NCBI GenBank assembly: GCA_902598425.1
Contig: CACKBK010000001.1
Coordinates: 1 to 64,000, forward strand
DNA: 64,000 nucleotides
Reading direction: 5' to 3'
Source of the DNA: an uncultured Pelagibacteraceae bacterium
Lineage (GTDB): Bacteria > Pseudomonadota > Alphaproteobacteria > Pelagibacterales > Pelagibacteraceae
Under the pieces are notes generated by a model, which worked only from the letters and a program-made list of their open reading frames with translations, was not told the DNA's origin and did no database searches. This document shows positions 19,439 to 31,558 of the stretch, one piece after another (position 1 is the first letter of the stretch; every line of letters starts with the position of its first letter). The position numbers and the translations under genes were made by a program.

Positions 19439-19963
19439 TTAAACAACTATTCTATCAGGGTCTTGTTTAATTTTTGAAAGTTTTTTAATTATTATATCTC
19501 TTTTAAGTTTCGATAAATAATCAATTATCAAACGACCATCCAAATGGTTTACTTCATGTTGAATACAAGTTGATAATAAATCATCACATTTAATTTCTTT
19601 TTTTTTTCCATCTATATCAATATATTCAATCCAGCAAAGTTTTGGTCTTTCAATTTCTATAAAAGTATCTGGCAAACTAAGACAGCCCTCTTCATAAACC
19701 GATTTTTCATCGCTTTGTTTTTTAATTACAGGATTTATAAAACATAAGGGGTCTTTTTTTTTCTCATCTTTAGATACATCTAAAACTATTATTCTTTTTG
19801 GTATACCTACTTGGATTGCTGCAAGACCAATTCCTTTATTGTGGTACATAGTTTCAAATAAATCCTTAATAAGTTTTTTTTCCTCCTTACCAACGTTTTC
19901 TAATGGTTCAGATATTTTTCTTAAAGTTTCACTAGGAACAGTAATTATTTTTTTTAAGGGCAT
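19439..19963 (-). CDS. def: Peptide deformylase
   Basis: GIGLAAIQVG, EEGCLSLPD, QHEVNHLDGRL motifs. Confidence 0.95.
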   Translation of the reverse strand: MPLKKIITVPSETLRKISEPLENVGKEEKKLIKDLFETMYHNKGIGLAAIQVGIPKRIIVLDVSKDEKKKDPLCFINPVIKKQSDEKSVYEEGCLSLPDTFIEIERPKLCWIEYIDIDGKKKEIKCDDLLSTCIQHEVNHLDGRLIIDYLSKLKRDIIIKKLSKIKQDPDRIVV

Positions 19964-19984
19964 AAATATATTGTATTATTAAAT

Positions 19985-21739
19985 TTATGCTTTTAAAGGT
20001 ATAGTTTTTAAAATTATATCGTTTCTAATTTTATCTATACCTAGTTTATTTAATGTAGATATTATAAAATAAAGGCTTTCTGTGCCTAAATCTTTTAAAT
20101 TATCCTCGCCTATAATCTCAACCAATCTAAGTAATATCATTGCTATTTCACCATCGTTAATCATGACTTGAATATCAGTTGGTATATTTGCACTATCTAA
20201 TTCGAAATACTCTTTATTTTTTTCTGAAATTTGAACACCGTCAGATATAAGAGCCTCAATTACAATTAAGTCTTTAGTAGAAAAGTAATATTTTTGATTT
20301 TTTTTTATTTTCTTTAACATTTTATTAAGTTCTTTTTCAGCTTTTTCAACTTCCATATTATTTTCAAAATATCTAACTAATTTCGATTGATGAATTATTT
20401 TATTATTTATTTTTATTTTTTTATTTTGGTTTTTTTTTTCTGCAAGATGGTAATTATAAAATTCCAAATATTCTGATGGGATATTTTTTTCATCTATTTC
20501 CTCCAGCATTTCAACTAATTTTTTATCTAATGCATTACCAATTTCACTTTTATCAAAACTATTTTTTAAAATTTCTAAAATTTTGATTTTGTAAGCGTCA
20601 TCTTTTGAGAGCAAATAACCCTGATATAACAATGCTCTTGACTGATTTTCAGGAAGTAGTTTGTAAGACTCTTCAATCGAAATGAGCTGATTAATATTAA
20701 ATTTATACCTAGTGTATAAATTTAACAAATCACTTTCTGAGTAGTTGCCCTTATGAGTTTCTTTTTCAATTGAAATAACCTTTGCATCATCTTCAATTAC
20801 AACTTCATCTACACTAATTAATAAATTATTATTTCTTAGATAATTCCAAATAAGCTGATTTGTAGTATCTTTTGGTATATACGAAAAATTTGGATTTGTT
20901 TTGTGAGATAAATGGAAATCTAAAATATTTTTTTCTGATATTGTAGCATCAATTTCATTTGAATAACCCATTAAATATTCAAATTTTTTTTCAAAAAATT
21001 TATCTTTGAAACCATTTTCCTTTAAAAGATCAAATTGCATTTGAGCAATTTCATTTTGATCTTTATAAACAAAACAATAAACTTTGAATTTGGCCAAATA
21101 TTTATCCTCATCAAAAGACTCTAAATTTGAAAGAATTTGGCAAGCATCATTTAAATTATTGTTTGATAAATTTTGTTCCAAATAATACTTAACTAAATCC
21201 TGGTCAATTTTTTCAGAATTTTTTAATAAGAATTCCTTTATTAGATTTAAATCATTTACTCTTATAAGCCAATTAGTCTTTAGTTTAAGAAATTCATCTA
21301 TAGTTAAATTATTTTTTGGTGGAAGAGCATTGGTTAAAATTAATTTATTGTATAAATCTTTTGCATCATTTGACAAATTAAGTTTATTTAGTTTTTCAAT
21401 AATATTTAATATTTTTTTTCCATCTGATAATTGCCACATGTTTAAAGTTAAATCATGTTCTGCAGGATCAAATAAACCTACAAGATAGTTTTTTTCGTCT
21501 ACATTTATTTTATTATCTAATTCGATTGATGTGGTTGATTGATTATTAAGTGTTTGTATAATTAATGAGTCACCTTCTGGTTCCTCTAAATTATTTTGCT
21601 CAATACTATTCTCATTATTTGAGTTATTATTGATACTCCATATATCTACTGGCTCATTTGAAAAGAGGTTTGTAAATAATAAGAAAGAAAATAAAATTTT
21701 AAATAATAAAATTTTATTTAATAACTTTAAGATTTTCAT
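19985..21739 (-). CDS. Hypothetical exported protein, predicted helical-repeat (584 aa)
   Basis: Single long ORF with N-terminal signal-like segment (ILLFKILFSFLLFTNLFSNEP) and Leu/Asn-rich helical pattern; no family recognised. Confidence 0.7.
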   Translation of the reverse strand: MKILKLLNKILLFKILFSFLLFTNLFSNEPVDIWSINNNSNNENSIEQNNLEEPEGDSLIIQTLNNQSTTSIELDNKINVDEKNYLVGLFDPAEHDLTLNMWQLSDGKKILNIIEKLNKLNLSNDAKDLYNKLILTNALPPKNNLTIDEFLKLKTNWLIRVNDLNLIKEFLLKNSEKIDQDLVKYYLEQNLSNNNLNDACQILSNLESFDEDKYLAKFKVYCFVYKDQNEIAQMQFDLLKENGFKDKFFEKKFEYLMGYSNEIDATISEKNILDFHLSHKTNPNFSYIPKDTTNQLIWNYLRNNNLLISVDEVVIEDDAKVISIEKETHKGNYSESDLLNLYTRYKFNINQLISIEESYKLLPENQSRALLYQGYLLSKDDAYKIKILEILKNSFDKSEIGNALDKKLVEMLEEIDEKNIPSEYLEFYNYHLAEKKNQNKKIKINNKIIHQSKLVRYFENNMEVEKAEKELNKMLKKIKKNQKYYFSTKDLIVIEALISDGVQISEKNKEYFELDSANIPTDIQVMINDGEIAMILLRLVEIIGEDNLKDLGTESLYFIISTLNKLGIDKIRNDIILKTIPLKA

Positions 21740-21899
21740 TAGGGATTATTTTTTCAATCTTTTTATTTGGAGAGGGAAAATTAATTTGATCTACTAAGAG
21801 TAATATTATAAAAAATAAAAAAAATACTAACGCAATTTTAATAATTAACTTTATTAAATAGTTAGACTTACCAATTGCTTGCTTTTTTTGAAAATACAT
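21714..21899 (-). CDS. Small single-TM hypothetical protein
   Basis: MYFQKKQAIGKSNYLIKLIIKIALVFFLFFIILLLVDQINFPSPNKK...; overlaps the 584-aa ORF start by 26 nt, same strand. Confidence 0.55.
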   Translation of the reverse strand: MYFQKKQAIGKSNYLIKLIIKIALVFFLFFIILLLVDQINFPSPNKKIEKIIPNENLKVIK

Positions 21900-21965
21900 A
21901 TAACGTTTTTATATTAAATCAAATTAAGACAATATTATGTTTTTTCAATAGGGATATTTATTTAT

Positions 21966-22469
21966 ATGAAAAAAAACCTTGTTTTATTAGGCATGGCTGG
22001 ATCTGGAAAAAGTAGTTTGGGTAAATTGTTGGCTAAAATTACTGGTCTAAAACTTTATGATATTGATAAATTAATTATTGAAGAAATTGGTTTAGAAATT
22101 GCAGAAATTTTCCAAACCAAAGGTGAAGGGTTTTTTAGAAAAATTGAGGAAAAAAAAACTTTAGAAATTCTAAAAAAATCAAACAATATTATTGCATTAG
22201 GAGGGGGAGCATTTCTAAATGAAAAAATCAGGTCAAAAATACTTAAAAATGATTATTCAGTATGGCTTAAATGGGATAAAGAAACTCTAACTTCTAGATT
22301 AACTAAGAGTAAAAAAAGACCTATTACTTATAGTTTAAAAAAGAATGATTTAATCAAATTGATCGAAAAAAGAGCTAAAATATATTCTTTGGCAAAATTT
22401 AAAATTAATTGTGATAAACTATCAAAACAAGAAATTGCCAAAAAAATTTTAGAAATATATGAAAAATAA
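21966..22469 (+). CDS. aroK: Shikimate kinase
   Basis: LVLLGMAGSGKSSLGKLLAK, DIDKLI, EGFFRKIEEKKTLE, ALGGGAFLN. Confidence 0.94.
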   Translation: MKKNLVLLGMAGSGKSSLGKLLAKITGLKLYDIDKLIIEEIGLEIAEIFQTKGEGFFRKIEEKKTLEILKKSNNIIALGGGAFLNEKIRSKILKNDYSVWLKWDKETLTSRLTKSKKRPITYSLKKNDLIKLIEKRAKIYSLAKFKINCDKLSKQEIAKKILEIYEK

Positions 22470-23565
22470 TAAAATTATAATCAGTACAACGAATTCTAAA
22501 TATGAGATTTTAATTGGATCAAATCTAATAAATAAACTTGATAAAATTTTAAAGTCCAAATTACCTAAGTCTGAAAAATATTTGATTGTGTTTGATAGCA
22601 AAGTCCCATTTAAGATGATCAAAAAATTAAAACAAAAAATCAAAAAAAAAGTGATTTTGTATAAATTTTCCTCAAGTGAAAAAAATAAAGACCAGCATAA
22701 TGTAAATAAATTACTAACTGTAATGCAAAAATATAACTTTAATAGAAATGATTCTTTAATTGCAGTTGGAGGCGGAGTTGCTGGTGATGTTTCTGGATTT
22801 GCTGCAAGTATTTTTAAAAGAGGGCTAAAATTTATTAACATACCAACGACTTTATTAGCGCAAGTTGATAGTAGTATAGGTGGAAAAACTGGTATTAACA
22901 CAAGCTTTGGTAAAAATTTAATAGGATCTTTTTATCAACCAAATCTAGTTATAGCTGACATTGACTTCTTAAAATCTCTTCCAAAAAGAGAAATCATTTG
23001 TGGATATGCAGAAATTTTTAAACACTCTATTATTTCTGACAAAAAGTTCTTTAATTTTTTACTTAAGAATTTTGATAAAATAATCAGACTTAAACAACCA
23101 TTTATTAATAAAGCTATTTATAAAAGTTGTTTGATTAAAAAAAGAATAGTTGAAAAAGACGAGAAGGAAAAAAACTTAAGAAAGACTCTTAACCTTGGAC
23201 ATACTTTTGCACATTCTTACGAAGCTGCATACAAATACTCAAAAAAGCTAAATCATGGTGAGGCGGTTTTGCTTGGAATTAATAGTGCCTCCGAATTTAG
23301 TTTAAAAGAGAAATTTTTAAATCTTAGAGAGCATAATTTAATAATAAAGCATATTTACGCTATTGATAAATCACTCAATTTAAAAAATTATTTTAGTCGG
23401 AAAGATGTAAGTAAACTTTTAGAGTTTATGAAGAATGATAAAAAAAATAATAGTAATAAAATAAACTTAATTTTAATTAAAAAAATCGGAAATGTAACTT
23501 ATAATAATTTTTTTGATTTAAATAAGATCTCTAAATTTATAAGGCTTCAATTTTATAATATGTGA
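22459..23565 (+). CDS. aroB: 3-dehydroquinate synthase
   Basis: AVGGGVAGDVSGFAASIFKRGLKFINIPTTLLAQVDSSIGGKTGIN. Confidence 0.96.
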   Translation: MKNNKIIISTTNSKYEILIGSNLINKLDKILKSKLPKSEKYLIVFDSKVPFKMIKKLKQKIKKKVILYKFSSSEKNKDQHNVNKLLTVMQKYNFNRNDSLIAVGGGVAGDVSGFAASIFKRGLKFINIPTTLLAQVDSSIGGKTGINTSFGKNLIGSFYQPNLVIADIDFLKSLPKREIICGYAEIFKHSIISDKKFFNFLLKNFDKIIRLKQPFINKAIYKSCLIKKRIVEKDEKEKNLRKTLNLGHTFAHSYEAAYKYSKKLNHGEAVLLGINSASEFSLKEKFLNLREHNLIIKHIYAIDKSLNLKNYFSRKDVSKLLEFMKNDKKNNSNKINLILIKKIGNVTYNNFFDLNKISKFIRLQFYNM

Positions 23566-23813
23566 ATCTGGATTGAATGAATATAATTTTGAATTTCATT
23601 TGATAGTATATTATAAATTTTTTTATTTGAGTCTATTTTACTTAATAACTTGAGCTCATTTGATTTAATAGTCAATTTGATGTGATACTTATTTTTGTTA
23701 TGACTTTTATGATTAACATGTAAAAATGTTTTATCCTCAATTGATATTTTTTCACAAGAAACTTTTTCTTGGATTTTTTTTTTAATTTCTAAATTTAATG
23801 TTTTTATATCCAT
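23553..23813 (-). CDS. BolA-family protein
   Basis: MDIKTLNLEIKKKIQEKVSCEKISIEDKTFLHVNHKSHNKNKYHIKLTIKSNE...; start trimmed to ATG 23813. Confidence 0.72.
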   Translation of the reverse strand: MDIKTLNLEIKKKIQEKVSCEKISIEDKTFLHVNHKSHNKNKYHIKLTIKSNELKLLSKIDSNKKIYNILSNEIQNYIHSIQIHIL

Positions 23814-23835
23814 AAAAATTATATTATTATATAGC

Positions 23836-24363
23836 ATGAAAACAATTTGTGATTGGAATAATTGCTTTGAAATAGGAGAGTACAAAGCGCCAATAGAGAA
23901 AGATAATAGCAAGAACTTTAGACTATTATGCTTAAAGCATGTTAAAGAATTTAATAAAAACTGGAATTATTTTTCGGGTATGAGCGATAGAGAGGTGATA
24001 CAGTTTCTTAAAAGTGACGCAACATGGCATAAGCCAACACAAGGTTTTAGCTCATCGGATAATTTTTTTAAGGTATTATGGAATAATGCATTAAATGATG
24101 GATTCGATGATTTGAAATTTAAAAATCAATTTAATACTAAAGGAAATTTGAAATTTACTAACAATGATATAAAAGCCTTCGCTGTCTTGGGTATTTCAGT
24201 TGGTTTAAAATGGGACAAAATACAGCAGAAGTTTAAAAAACTTGTTAAAAAATTTCACCCTGATATTAATTCTGGAGATAAAAATTATGAAGAAAAGCTT
24301 AAAGTGATTACTTTAGCTTACACACAATTAAAAAATACTTATAGGAAAAACATTGATAAATAA
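23836..24363 (+). CDS. J-domain protein (DnaJ-like C-terminus)
   Basis: C-terminal J domain KFKKLVKKFHPDINSGDKNYEEKLKVITLAYTQLKN with HPD motif; directly upstream of cobS. Confidence 0.85.
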   Translation: MKTICDWNNCFEIGEYKAPIEKDNSKNFRLLCLKHVKEFNKNWNYFSGMSDREVIQFLKSDATWHKPTQGFSSSDNFFKVLWNNALNDGFDDLKFKNQFNTKGNLKFTNNDIKAFAVLGISVGLKWDKIQQKFKKLVKKFHPDINSGDKNYEEKLKVITLAYTQLKNTYRKNIDK

Positions 24364-25327
24364 TTTAAACATCAAACCTGACATAAAATTATCTGTTAAG
24401 CAAACTTTTGGAATTGACTCTGAGATTGAGGTAGAGGCTTTTTCGAAAAAAAATGATTATGTTCCTGAAATTGATAAAAATTATATATTTGATAGAGATA
24501 CAACGCTAGCGATACTTTCGGGATTCTCATTTAATAAAAGAGTCCTTGTTCAAGGTTATCATGGAACAGGTAAATCTACACATATAGAACAGGTAGCTGC
24601 AAGATTAAATTGGCCTTGCATTCGTATAAATCTAGACAGTCACGTAAGTAGAATTGATTTAATTGGTAAAGATGCAATAACAATTAAAGATGGTAAACAA
24701 ATAACAGAATTTAAAGAAGGGATTTTGCCTTGGTCAATTCAAAATCCTGTTGCTTTAGTCTTTGACGAGTATGATGCTGGTAGACCTGACGTGATGTTTG
24801 TAATCCAAAGAGTTTTAGAGGCTGATGGAAGTTTTACACTTCTTGATAAAAATAAAGTAATAAAACAAAATAAATATTTTAGATTGTTCGCAACATCAAA
24901 TACAGTAGGGCTAGGTGATACAACAGGTTTGTATCATGGTACTCAGCAGATAAACCAGGGTCAGATGGACAGGTGGAATATTGTAACTTCTTTAAATTAC
25001 TTAAGCCTAGAAAAAGAGATGGAAATAATTTTAGCCAAGAATAAAAATTTAAATAATGCGAAAGGAAAGGAAAAAGTTGCAAATATGATTAAAGTTGCAA
25101 CTTTAACTAGGAAAGGTTTCATAGCTGGCGACATTTCTACAGTTATGAGTCCCAGGACCGTTTTACATTGGGTAGAGAATTCTGAAATTTTCAAGGATAT
25201 TGGTTATGGTTTTAGAGTGACTTTTTTAAATAAATGCGATGAGATTGAAAAGAATATAATCGCCGAATATTACCAGAGATGTTTTGGTGAAGAATTGCCA
25301 GAGTCTATGTTAAATATTCAAAGTTAA
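24353..25327 (+). CDS. cobS: CobS-like AAA+ cobaltochelatase subunit / MoxR-type ATPase
   Basis: LVQGYHGTGKSTHIEQVAARLNWPCIRINLDSHVSRIDLIGKDAI; LVFDEYDAGRPDVMFVIQRVLE; overall CobS-like. Confidence 0.9.
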   Translation: MINNLNIKPDIKLSVKQTFGIDSEIEVEAFSKKNDYVPEIDKNYIFDRDTTLAILSGFSFNKRVLVQGYHGTGKSTHIEQVAARLNWPCIRINLDSHVSRIDLIGKDAITIKDGKQITEFKEGILPWSIQNPVALVFDEYDAGRPDVMFVIQRVLEADGSFTLLDKNKVIKQNKYFRLFATSNTVGLGDTTGLYHGTQQINQGQMDRWNIVTSLNYLSLEKEMEIILAKNKNLNNAKGKEKVANMIKVATLTRKGFIAGDISTVMSPRTVLHWVENSEIFKDIGYGFRVTFLNKCDEIEKNIIAEYYQRCFGEELPESMLNIQS

Positions 25328-27127
25328 ATGAGTAAAGAAGATAATTTTAAAGAAAAATTTAAATTAGCCCTTTTATCAACTGCTAACGCTATTGCGGACG
25401 ATTATTCTCCTGATAATGACAAAAAAAATAAAAAAAAATCAAAGATAGATCTTTTTGAATTAGATAAATTAGAAAGTAGAAGTGATTTTGTTAAATATAG
25501 AGCCGAGATTGACTCAGGTGCTTTAAAAAGAAAATTTTCAAACACAGAAATATTTAGGAATAATTTTCCACAAAACTCATCATATAAACAGCTTTATGAA
25601 TTATCTGAAAAAATAAGATGCGAAATATTAGGTTCAAATATACTTAAAGGTGTTGGTGCAAATCTGAAAGAAAACTACACAAATGAAATTTTAGCAAAAA
25701 AAAAAGATCAGTTATTTTCTAAGGAAGATGTAAGTGTAATAGAGGCATTTGAATTATATATGCTTAAGAATTTCTATAAAATAAATTTAAATAGCCTTAA
25801 TGAAAAAATTTTAAGTTATTGGGAAAATGATTTTGATAAATCCTTAAAAAAACATATAAATTTTTTACTAGAAAATTTAGAAAATCAAGACATATATAAT
25901 TCGAAAGTATCAGAGATATTACAAAATTTGGATATATTTGATGATACAAATGAAAGTAAAAACCAAGAAGATCAACAACATGATAATAATGAGACTGATG
26001 CAGATCAAAATAATACCGATACTAATAGCGATAATAATGAAGAAAATAAACAACGAGAAGATAGCGAAGAAAGTTTTGACTCCGAATATGATTTTAGCGA
26101 GCACAAAATTGATGAACAGATTGTCGATACAGACTCGGAAAAGCAAAGTAGTGAGACTATTATTCAAAAAGGTGGAGGGGAATTTAGCGATAAGGATTAT
26201 AAGGTTTTCACAAAAGAATTTGATGAAATTTCAAAAGCTGAAAATTTAGAAAGCTTAGAGGAAATAACAAAATTAAGAAAAAACTTAGATCAGCAATTAA
26301 TTACTTTTCAAGATTTGATAACAAAGCTAGCAAATAAACTTCAAAGACAGTTATTAGCAAGTCAAAAAAGAGCTTGGGAATTTGATTTGGAAGAAGGATT
26401 ATTGGATACTTCAAAATTAACAAGGGTTATTATGGATCCTTATAGTTCTTTATCATTTAAAAAAGAAAAGGACTATGAATTTAAAGATACAGTCGTTACT
26501 TTATTAATTGATAACTCTGGATCTATGCGAGGACGTCCAATAACAATCGCTGCAATTTGTGCTGATATTTTGTCGAGAACACTCGAGAGATGTGCGGTTA
26601 AAGTAGAAATTTTAGGCTTCACAACAAAAAATTGGAAAGGTGGTCAGTCGCGAGAAGATTGGAATAAGAGAAATAAACCAAAAAATCCTGGACGTCTTAA
26701 TGATCTACGTCACATAATTTATAAAAGTGCAGATACTCAATGGAGAATATCTAAAAATAATTTAGGACTTATGCTAAAGGAAGGATTATTAAAAGAAAAT
26801 ATTGATGGTGAGGCAATTAATTGGGCTTTTAGCAGACTACAAAAGCGAAAGGAAGAAAGAAAAATCTTGATGGTTATTTCAGATGGTGCGCCGGTTGATG
26901 ACAGCACTTTAAGTGTTAATTTTGGTGATTATTTAGAAAAACATTTAAAAAAAACTGTAAAATTTATTGAAAATAAAAGTAATGTAGAAATTCTAGCTAT
27001 TGGGATAGGTCACGATGTCTCCAGATACTATTCCAAAGCTATTAAAATTACTGATGTTCAAGAGCTTGGGGATGTTATGATAAATCAATTAAGTGATTTA
27101 TTTAGTGAAAGAAAAAAACTCAATTAA
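25328..27127 (+). CDS. cobT: CobT-like VWA-domain cobaltochelatase subunit
   Basis: Acidic low-complexity middle and C-terminal VWA MIDAS ([15 protein letters not shown]...[11 protein letters not shown]). Confidence 0.9.
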   Translation: MSKEDNFKEKFKLALLSTANAIADDYSPDNDKKNKKKSKIDLFELDKLESRSDFVKYRAEIDSGALKRKFSNTEIFRNNFPQNSSYKQLYELSEKIRCEILGSNILKGVGANLKENYTNEILAKKKDQLFSKEDVSVIEAFELYMLKNFYKINLNSLNEKILSYWENDFDKSLKKHINFLLENLENQDIYNSKVSEILQNLDIFDDTNESKNQEDQQHDNNETDADQNNTDTNSDNNEENKQREDSEESFDSEYDFSEHKIDEQIVDTDSEKQSSETIIQKGGGEFSDKDYKVFTKEFDEISKAENLESLEEITKLRKNLDQQLITFQDLITKLANKLQRQLLASQKRAWEFDLEEGLLDTSKLTRVIMDPYSSLSFKKEKDYEFKDTVVTLLIDNSGSMRGRPITIAAICADILSRTLERCAVKVEILGFTTKNWKGGQSREDWNKRNKPKNPGRLNDLRHIIYKSADTQWRISKNNLGLMLKEGLLKENIDGEAINWAFSRLQKRKEERKILMVISDGAPVDDSTLSVNFGDYLEKHLKKTVKFIENKSNVEILAIGIGHDVSRYYSKAIKITDVQELGDVMINQLSDLFSERKKLN

Positions 27128-28391
27128 GATTTAAAGATCTAAGATTTTTATTTTTCCACAAAATTGTGATCTCGGCTCCCGATCTTGTTCTTGAATTTTT
27201 ACAAGTTACAGTAGCAAAATTTTTTTCTAGTAGTGTTTTACCAATAAAAATCCCTAAACCTAATCCAGTTTTATTGCTCGACTTGGAGCCTTTTAAATAA
27301 GGCTCACCCAATTTATAGATTATATCTTTAGAAAAACCTTTGCCATCATCTTCTATTTTGATAATAGTTTCGTCATTATCACTTTTAAGATTTATAAATA
27401 TTTTTTTTTTTGAAAATTTATTTGCATTTCCAATAAAATTTCTAAGCCCATAAACAATCTCAATTATTTTAGGCATTACAATTGGATTATTATTCTGATC
27501 AGTAATTAAAATAAATTCCTTTTTGCTAATTTCTTGAAAAGACCTTATTATTTGAATCAAATAATCTTTTAAAGAAATATTTTGATCTAAGAACTCATCA
27601 TCTGTAATGGGATTCATGCTAAGTTTTTGTAATATTTTTATACATCTATCAACTTGACTAGATAGTAAACTTATATCTTTGTTATTTTTAAATTCTTTTT
27701 CAAGGTCTGCCAATACGATTTTAATTGTTGAGAGTGGAGTACCAAGTGAGTGGGCTGCTGCTGCTGCTTGCCCTCCAAGAGACACTAGCTCGTGTTCTTT
27801 TGCCATTATAGCTTCCATTTTATTTAATGCATTCTCTCTAATCTTTCTTTCAGCCCCAAACGATATTGAAAAAAAACTTAAAAAAATAAGCGCAATAATT
27901 AATGATATTGGAATAGCATAATAATAGTAATCGCTAATATGAAAATGTTCATTTAATGGCGCTGGTAAGCCTTTATTAAAAAAAGTTAGAAATATAACAG
28001 ATAAAATTGTTATTAAAACTAAGAAAATACTAGATTTTTTTCCTAAGTAGATAGATGAAAATATGCTTGGAATTATAATAAAAATAAAAAAAGGATTTAC
28101 TATTCCACCGGTTAAATAAAGTAAAAAACCTAGTTGGAAAATATCCAAACATAAAAAAATAAAAGAGGATCTGTCAGAAACTTGATTTTTTTTATAATAA
28201 TAAATTAAAACTAGGTTACTTATTGCCCCAAGATAAATTATAAAATTTGATAGTATGTGATTAAATTCAAAACCAAGTCCATATTTAACGAAATTTATTG
28301 TTATTAACTGTCCAATTATAGCTATCCATCTAAGTCTAATATATTGTATTCTGTTTAGAGAGTAAATTTTTGAAGTTTCAAAAAACCTCAT
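27120..28391 (-). CDS. RegB/PrrB/ActS-type redox-sensing sensor histidine kinase
   Basis: Six-TM-like N-terminus with GGIVNPF motif, [23 protein letters not shown]-box, VDRCIKIL cysteine, and GKGFSKD...[14 protein letters not shown] ATPase motifs. Confidence 0.85.
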   Translation of the reverse strand: MRFFETSKIYSLNRIQYIRLRWIAIIGQLITINFVKYGLGFEFNHILSNFIIYLGAISNLVLIYYYKKNQVSDRSSFIFLCLDIFQLGFLLYLTGGIVNPFFIFIIIPSIFSSIYLGKKSSIFLVLITILSVIFLTFFNKGLPAPLNEHFHISDYYYYAIPISLIIALIFLSFFSISFGAERKIRENALNKMEAIMAKEHELVSLGGQAAAAAHSLGTPLSTIKIVLADLEKEFKNNKDISLLSSQVDRCIKILQKLSMNPITDDEFLDQNISLKDYLIQIIRSFQEISKKEFILITDQNNNPIVMPKIIEIVYGLRNFIGNANKFSKKKIFINLKSDNDETIIKIEDDGKGFSKDIIYKLGEPYLKGSKSSNKTGLGLGIFIGKTLLEKNFATVTCKNSRTRSGAEITILWKNKNLRSLNLN

Positions 28392-28394
28392 AAA

Positions 28395-30452
<2,058 letters not shown>

Positions 30453-30606
30453 TTATTTTTTTTGGAAAAAAAAATTATACCATTTTTTAAAATTTAAATA
30501 AAATAGCTTTTAAACAAGATGCTAAATAAGCCTTATCTATTGTGGTTTTTTTGATATTTATTTATTTTTTTTCTAAATTTTAAAAATTTACAAATATTAG
30601 TGATTT

Positions 30607-31422
30607 TTATTCCTTTTTTTTAAAAAATAATAAAAATTTTACAATTGCATAGATAAAACATAAATTTTCAAATGCTTTTTTTAATTGAAAGGTCAAACCA
30701 AAAAAGATCATTAAAAAAAAGAATTTTATTGGTTCACGTATAATTTTGATTTTTTTCAATTTATTGTATTTTAATTGAAAAATTAACTCTCCATATTTAA
30801 AATAAACTTTTCTAATTATAAAACTTTTTAGATTTTTTTTTACCGACTTTTCTCCAATATGATTTGCATATGCGCTCATATTTAAATAAATTTTATAGTT
30901 ATTTTTTTCTATTGCTCTACATAGATCGATATCTTCCCAATAAAAGAAAAATTGCTCATCAAACATACCTATCTTTTCAAATCTTTTTTTTTCAGCGAGA
31001 AATATAGCTCCCAAAATTTTATTTACTGGGAACATCTTTTTACTTTTTTGGCTATTTTCAAAATTTTTAAATTGTTTTATTCTTGGGACTGAGATTATAC
31101 TATCCTTTTTGACTTCTAACGTTCTTTTCAATCTGAGTATTGATTTTTTTGAAATATCTGTATCAGGCTGCGTACATAAAAAATACTTTGTTTTTACTTT
31201 TTTTACTAAAAAATTTATTCCTTTTGCAAAACCTTTGTTCTCGCTAGAAACACCATAATACTTAATTTTTGGGAATATTTTTTTAACTTTTTTTTTTAAT
31301 TCTAAATCATTACTTTGATCTAAAATATATAAGTCGAAATCTTTATAATTATTTAGCCTCGTTATAACTTTCTCTGGTGTTCTATAAAATAGAATTACAA
31401 CAGATATGTTACTAGATTTCAT
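30607..31422 (-). CDS. Glycosyltransferase family 2 (rhamnosyltransferase-like)
   Basis: SVVILFYRTPEKV...DLYILDQSND...SENKGFAKGINFLVKKVKTKYFLCTQPDTDI; FFFYWEDIDLCRAIEKN. Confidence 0.85.
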   Translation of the reverse strand: MKSSNISVVILFYRTPEKVITRLNNYKDFDLYILDQSNDLELKKKVKKIFPKIKYYGVSSENKGFAKGINFLVKKVKTKYFLCTQPDTDISKKSILRLKRTLEVKKDSIISVPRIKQFKNFENSQKSKKMFPVNKILGAIFLAEKKRFEKIGMFDEQFFFYWEDIDLCRAIEKNNYKIYLNMSAYANHIGEKSVKKNLKSFIIRKVYFKYGELIFQLKYNKLKKIKIIREPIKFFFLMIFFGLTFQLKKAFENLCFIYAIVKFLLFFKKKE

Positions 31423-31465
31423 TTATTTATTATTAACTTAATTAATCTATTTATCAAAAAAAAAA

Positions 31466-31555
31466 TGGCGGAGAGAGTGGGATTCGAACCCACGAAAGAG
31501 TTGCCCCTTAACACGCTTTCCAAGCGTGCGCCTTAAACCGCTCGGCCATCTCTCC
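31466..31555 (-). tRNA. tRNA-Ser (anticodon GGA), CCA encoded
   Basis: GGAGAGATGGCCGAGCGGTTTAAGGCGCACGCTTGGAAAGCGTG...long variable arm...GTGGGTTCGAATCCCACTCTCTCCGCCA. Confidence 0.97.
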
Positions 31556-31558
31556 AAA

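Noticed and set aside
22449-22901. 150-aa minus-strand ORF
   Set aside because: Lies entirely antisense to aroB; no supporting motifs.
25919-26249. ORFs on both strands within the acidic region of cobT
   Set aside because: Low-complexity Asp/Asn/Glu codons leave all frames open; not evidence of coding.
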